From CAZVJA01 sp964626885 (GTDB lineage: Bacteria; Planctomycetota; Planctomycetia; Planctomycetales; Planctomycetaceae): a stretch of DNA of 15,125 nt. The stretch's first letter is position 1. Every line of letters starts with the position of its first letter. Location: assembly GCA_964626885.1 (NCBI GenBank), contig CAZVJA010000122.1, positions 1-15,125 on the forward strand, in the 5' to 3' direction. Shown here piece by piece: positions 13,664 to 15,125 of the stretch. Position numbers and translations under genes: made by a program. The notes beneath the pieces are model-generated. The model worked only from the letters and a program-made list of their open reading frames with translations. It ran no database searches and was not told where the DNA came from.

Positions 13664-13734
13664 TTACCCGACTAGGATTCGAACCTAGACTAACAGAACC
13701 AAAATCTGTTGTGCTGCCGTTACACTATCGGGCA
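13664..13734 (-). tRNA. tRNA-Gln (anticodon TTG)
   Basis: A full cloverleaf on the minus strand. Acceptor TGCCCGA/TCGGGTA (one G-U pair), D-stem GTGT/GCAC with GG in the loop, anticodon stem ACAGA/TCTGT around TTTTGGT (anticodon TTG), and T-stem CTAGG/CCTAG around TTCGAAT. The discriminator base is A and no CCA is encoded (the next bases are CTC). The TTG anticodon reads CAA/CAG codons. tRNA genes are common attachment points for mobile DNA, and this one is surrounded by repeats and gene remnants. No integrase or duplicated tRNA end is seen in the window. Confidence 0.96.
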
Positions 13735-13814
13735 ATGAGTTACTTGGGTAAACGGTTCCCGGCACCGATGAAGTTGCAGACAGGCAAAACCCAACCGCAG
13801 CTTCACCGAGATGA

Positions 13815-13908
13815 CACTGGCGGAGCCAGTGGCACACGAAGTTCGCACTTTCAGAGCCAGCGGCATCCTCGTCGTGGAATTCGGGGCATGGCACTGGCAT
13901 AGCCAGTG
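13815..13908. repeat. Two copies of the palindrome CACTGGC-N3-GCCAGTG
   Basis: Copy one is at 13815-13831 (loop GGA) and copy two at 13892-13908 (loop ATA). Starts are 77 bp apart and both are followed by GCACAC. A decayed third half (AAGTGGCACA) follows near 13935. Open frames in this area read these repeats and carry CHWL-type nonsense, so they are not genes. The type is a short palindromic intergenic repeat; I recall similar ones in planctomycete genomes. Confidence 0.7.
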
Positions 13909-14032
13909 GCACACCAACCTTTCACCGGCAATGCAAGTGGCACAGGTGGCCGAAATCCACCAGCTTCGGCGGAAGTTTAGGCAATCCGTCCCGGGCTGAC
14001 AAGGCTGTCGTCAGGCTGTCGGACCTCAGGTG

Positions 14033-14168
14033 GTCAGGCTTCGGGCATTGCGAATTGCAGATGCAAACCACCTGCGAGCATTGCCCCCTAAAACCTTATC
14101 ACCCTAAAACCGTAGCACCCTCCAACCCTGACTCCTGATCCTCGTCTTCCCGAAGCCCGAAGCCTGAC
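14033..14168. mobile_element. Possible 136-bp MITE-like element with 14-bp inverted ends
   Basis: GTCAGGCTTCGGGC at 14033-14046 is exactly complementary to GCCCGAAGCCTGAC at 14155-14168. Between them lie two TTGCGAA-type heptamers and two copies of CCCTAAAACC (near 14088 and 14102). No coding capacity is present. A related GTCAGGCT occurs just outside at 14010, and GTCAGGCTTC again at about 5678, so a scattered repeat family is equally possible. No target-site duplication was found by eye. Confidence 0.4.
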
Positions 14169-14188
14169 AACCCGAAGCCGGTTCGTCG

Positions 14189-15112
14189 TCAGCGCTTGTC
14201 CAGCAGGCCGCGTCCTTCGAGCCAGTCTTTCATCCGTCCAGGCCAGCTTGAAAGGACCGCGTCGCGCGGACCCATGCCCACGCCGTGCGGCCCCGGCTCG
14301 TACACGTGCAGCTCAGCCGGCACTCCCGCTTTCCGCAAAGCGAGATAAAACGCCACGCTGTTCTCCGGTGGAACCGCTTTATCGGCATTGGTGTGGAACA
14401 GGAACGTCGGCGGGGTCTCTTTGGTCACCTGCTTCTCGTTCGACAGACTTTCCACAAGCTGCGGATCGGGATTTTCGCCGAGCAGGTTCTTCCGCGAGCC
14501 GCTGTGCATGAAGTCGGCCGACATCGAAACGACCGGATACGCCAGGATCGCGAAGTCGGGTCGGCAGCTGACGCGGTCAATGGGGTCGGCCGCTTCGGGC
14601 TTCCCCGCGTCGAAGTGCGTGGCCGAGGTGGAAGCGAGATGTCCCCCCGCCGAGAAACCCATCACGCCGATCCGCGCGGGATCGAGGTTCCACTCCTTGG
14701 CGCGGCTCCGGACGGTCCGAACCGCGCGCTGAATATCGAGCATGGGGCTGGGGTGATGATATTTCGGAGCGAGCCGGTAACGGAGCACGAAGCCGGTCAC
14801 GCCGAACGACGTGAACCACTCGGCCACATCGTGCCCTTCGTAGGTCGAAGCGAGATGCCCGTAGCCGCCGCCGGGGCAAACGATCACAGCGCAACCGTTG
14901 GCCCGCTCTTTCGACGGGAGGTGCACGGCGATCATCGGCTGGTCGCCGGGCTCAGTTCCGGAAGCTCCTGGGGCGCCGTCCGGCCACAGGATGTACTCCG
15001 CGGCGGCAGGCTTCGTATCGGCGGAATGAGCCTGACGTAGCTCATTGAAAAAAGCAGTCACGATGAATACGGCTGCGACAAAACATGTCAACGTCGCGCG
15101 AAATCGGCTCAC
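14189..15112 (-). CDS. Secreted alpha/beta-hydrolase, acetyl-ester-hydrolase (BD-FAE/AXE-like) type
   Basis: The 307-residue product carries an N-terminal signal peptide (hydrophobic 8-22, likely cut after AHS30). The catalytic triad can be placed: Ser154 in GFSAGGH (152-158), Asp244 in TNADKAVPP and His276 in PGPHGVG. CPGGGYG at 79-85 is the oxyanion-hole loop. VLRYRLAPKYHHPSPMLDIQRAVR is the signature of this exported esterase group. These enzymes typically remove acetyl or similar acyl groups from plant or algal polysaccharides in the periplasm; the substrate here is inferred. The start is GTG at 15112-15110 with GGGAG about 8 nt upstream. An earlier start beyond the right edge cannot be excluded, but the signal peptide fits this one. 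It stands alone, downstream of nothing visible. Confidence 0.88.
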   Translation of the reverse strand: MSRFRATLTCFVAAVFIVTAFFNELRQAHSADTKPAAAEYILWPDGAPGASGTEPGDQPMIAVHLPSKERANGCAVIVCPGGGYGHLASTYEGHDVAEWFTSFGVTGFVLRYRLAPKYHHPSPMLDIQRAVRTVRSRAKEWNLDPARIGVMGFSAGGHLASTSATHFDAGKPEAADPIDRVSCRPDFAILAYPVVSMSADFMHSGSRKNLLGENPDPQLVESLSNEKQVTKETPPTFLFHTNADKAVPPENSVAFYLALRKAGVPAELHVYEPGPHGVGMGPRDAVLSSWPGRMKDWLEGRGLLDKR

Positions 15113-15125
15113 GATGTTTCTCCCG

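Noticed and set aside
13664..13734. attB/attL site at tRNA-Gln
   Set aside because: No integrase in the window and no direct repeat of the tRNA 3' end could be found by eye.
13685..13999. Several small frames on both strands to the right of tRNA-Gln
   Set aside because: They cross the tRNA or translate the CACTGGC palindromes.
13499..14168. Repeat-dense stretch as a CRISPR array
   Set aside because: Repeats differ from each other, spacing is irregular, and no cas gene is present.

Overview
The window looks like a piece of a planctomycete chromosome. This is an inference, not a proof. It rests on GC-rich coding sequence, generous intergenic spacing, a weak or absent Shine-Dalgarno motif on many genes, secreted Tyr/Gly/Pro-rich TPR proteins, membrane-anchored zinc-ribbon proteins of a type common in that phylum, and many short palindromic repeats between genes. 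Nearly every gene is on the minus strand. The clear exception is panB.

Region 1 (1-4048, minus): a tight housekeeping cluster, trxB (thioredoxin reductase) - M24B aminopeptidase - bioF, followed after 42 nt by an OleB-like haloalkane-dehalogenase-family hydrolase that runs off the left edge. trxB and the peptidase are 3 nt apart, and the peptidase and bioF overlap by ATGA. A four-copy heptamer repeat abuts the start codon of the hydrolase.

Region 2 (4049-4831): a 783-nt gap that is not empty. On the minus strand it carries a close match to a sigma-54 promoter, a predicted start point, about 90 nt of GC-rich foldable sequence and a perfect 13-bp hairpin with a T-rich tail. An AT-rich stretch and a 7-2-7 palindrome lie upstream at enhancer distance. 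I read this as a candidate sigma-54-dependent small RNA and consider it the best lead in the window.

Region 3 (4832-8002): panB on the plus strand (pantothenate pathway), then on the minus strand a dolichol-phosphate-mannose-synthase-like GT2 glycosyltransferase and a secreted TPR protein with a good sigma-70-type promoter and Shine-Dalgarno.

Region 4 (8140-12172, minus): ispD, then two non-identical proteins with the same unusual plan (N-terminal zinc ribbon C8/C11/C29/C32, one membrane helix, C-terminal domain resembling the STN/secretin short domain), then a Bfd-like [2Fe-2S] protein. The paired architecture suggests an undescribed envelope module, although no function can be read from sequence alone.

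Region 5 (about 12400-14188): an accessory-looking pocket around tRNA-Gln(TTG). It holds an H-type-lectin-like gene of lower GC, a start-less coding remnant, a truncated zinc-ribbon gene, several different hairpin repeats and a possible 136-bp element with 14-bp inverted ends. Region 6 (14189-15112, minus) is a secreted alpha/beta-hydrolase esterase with a GTG start.
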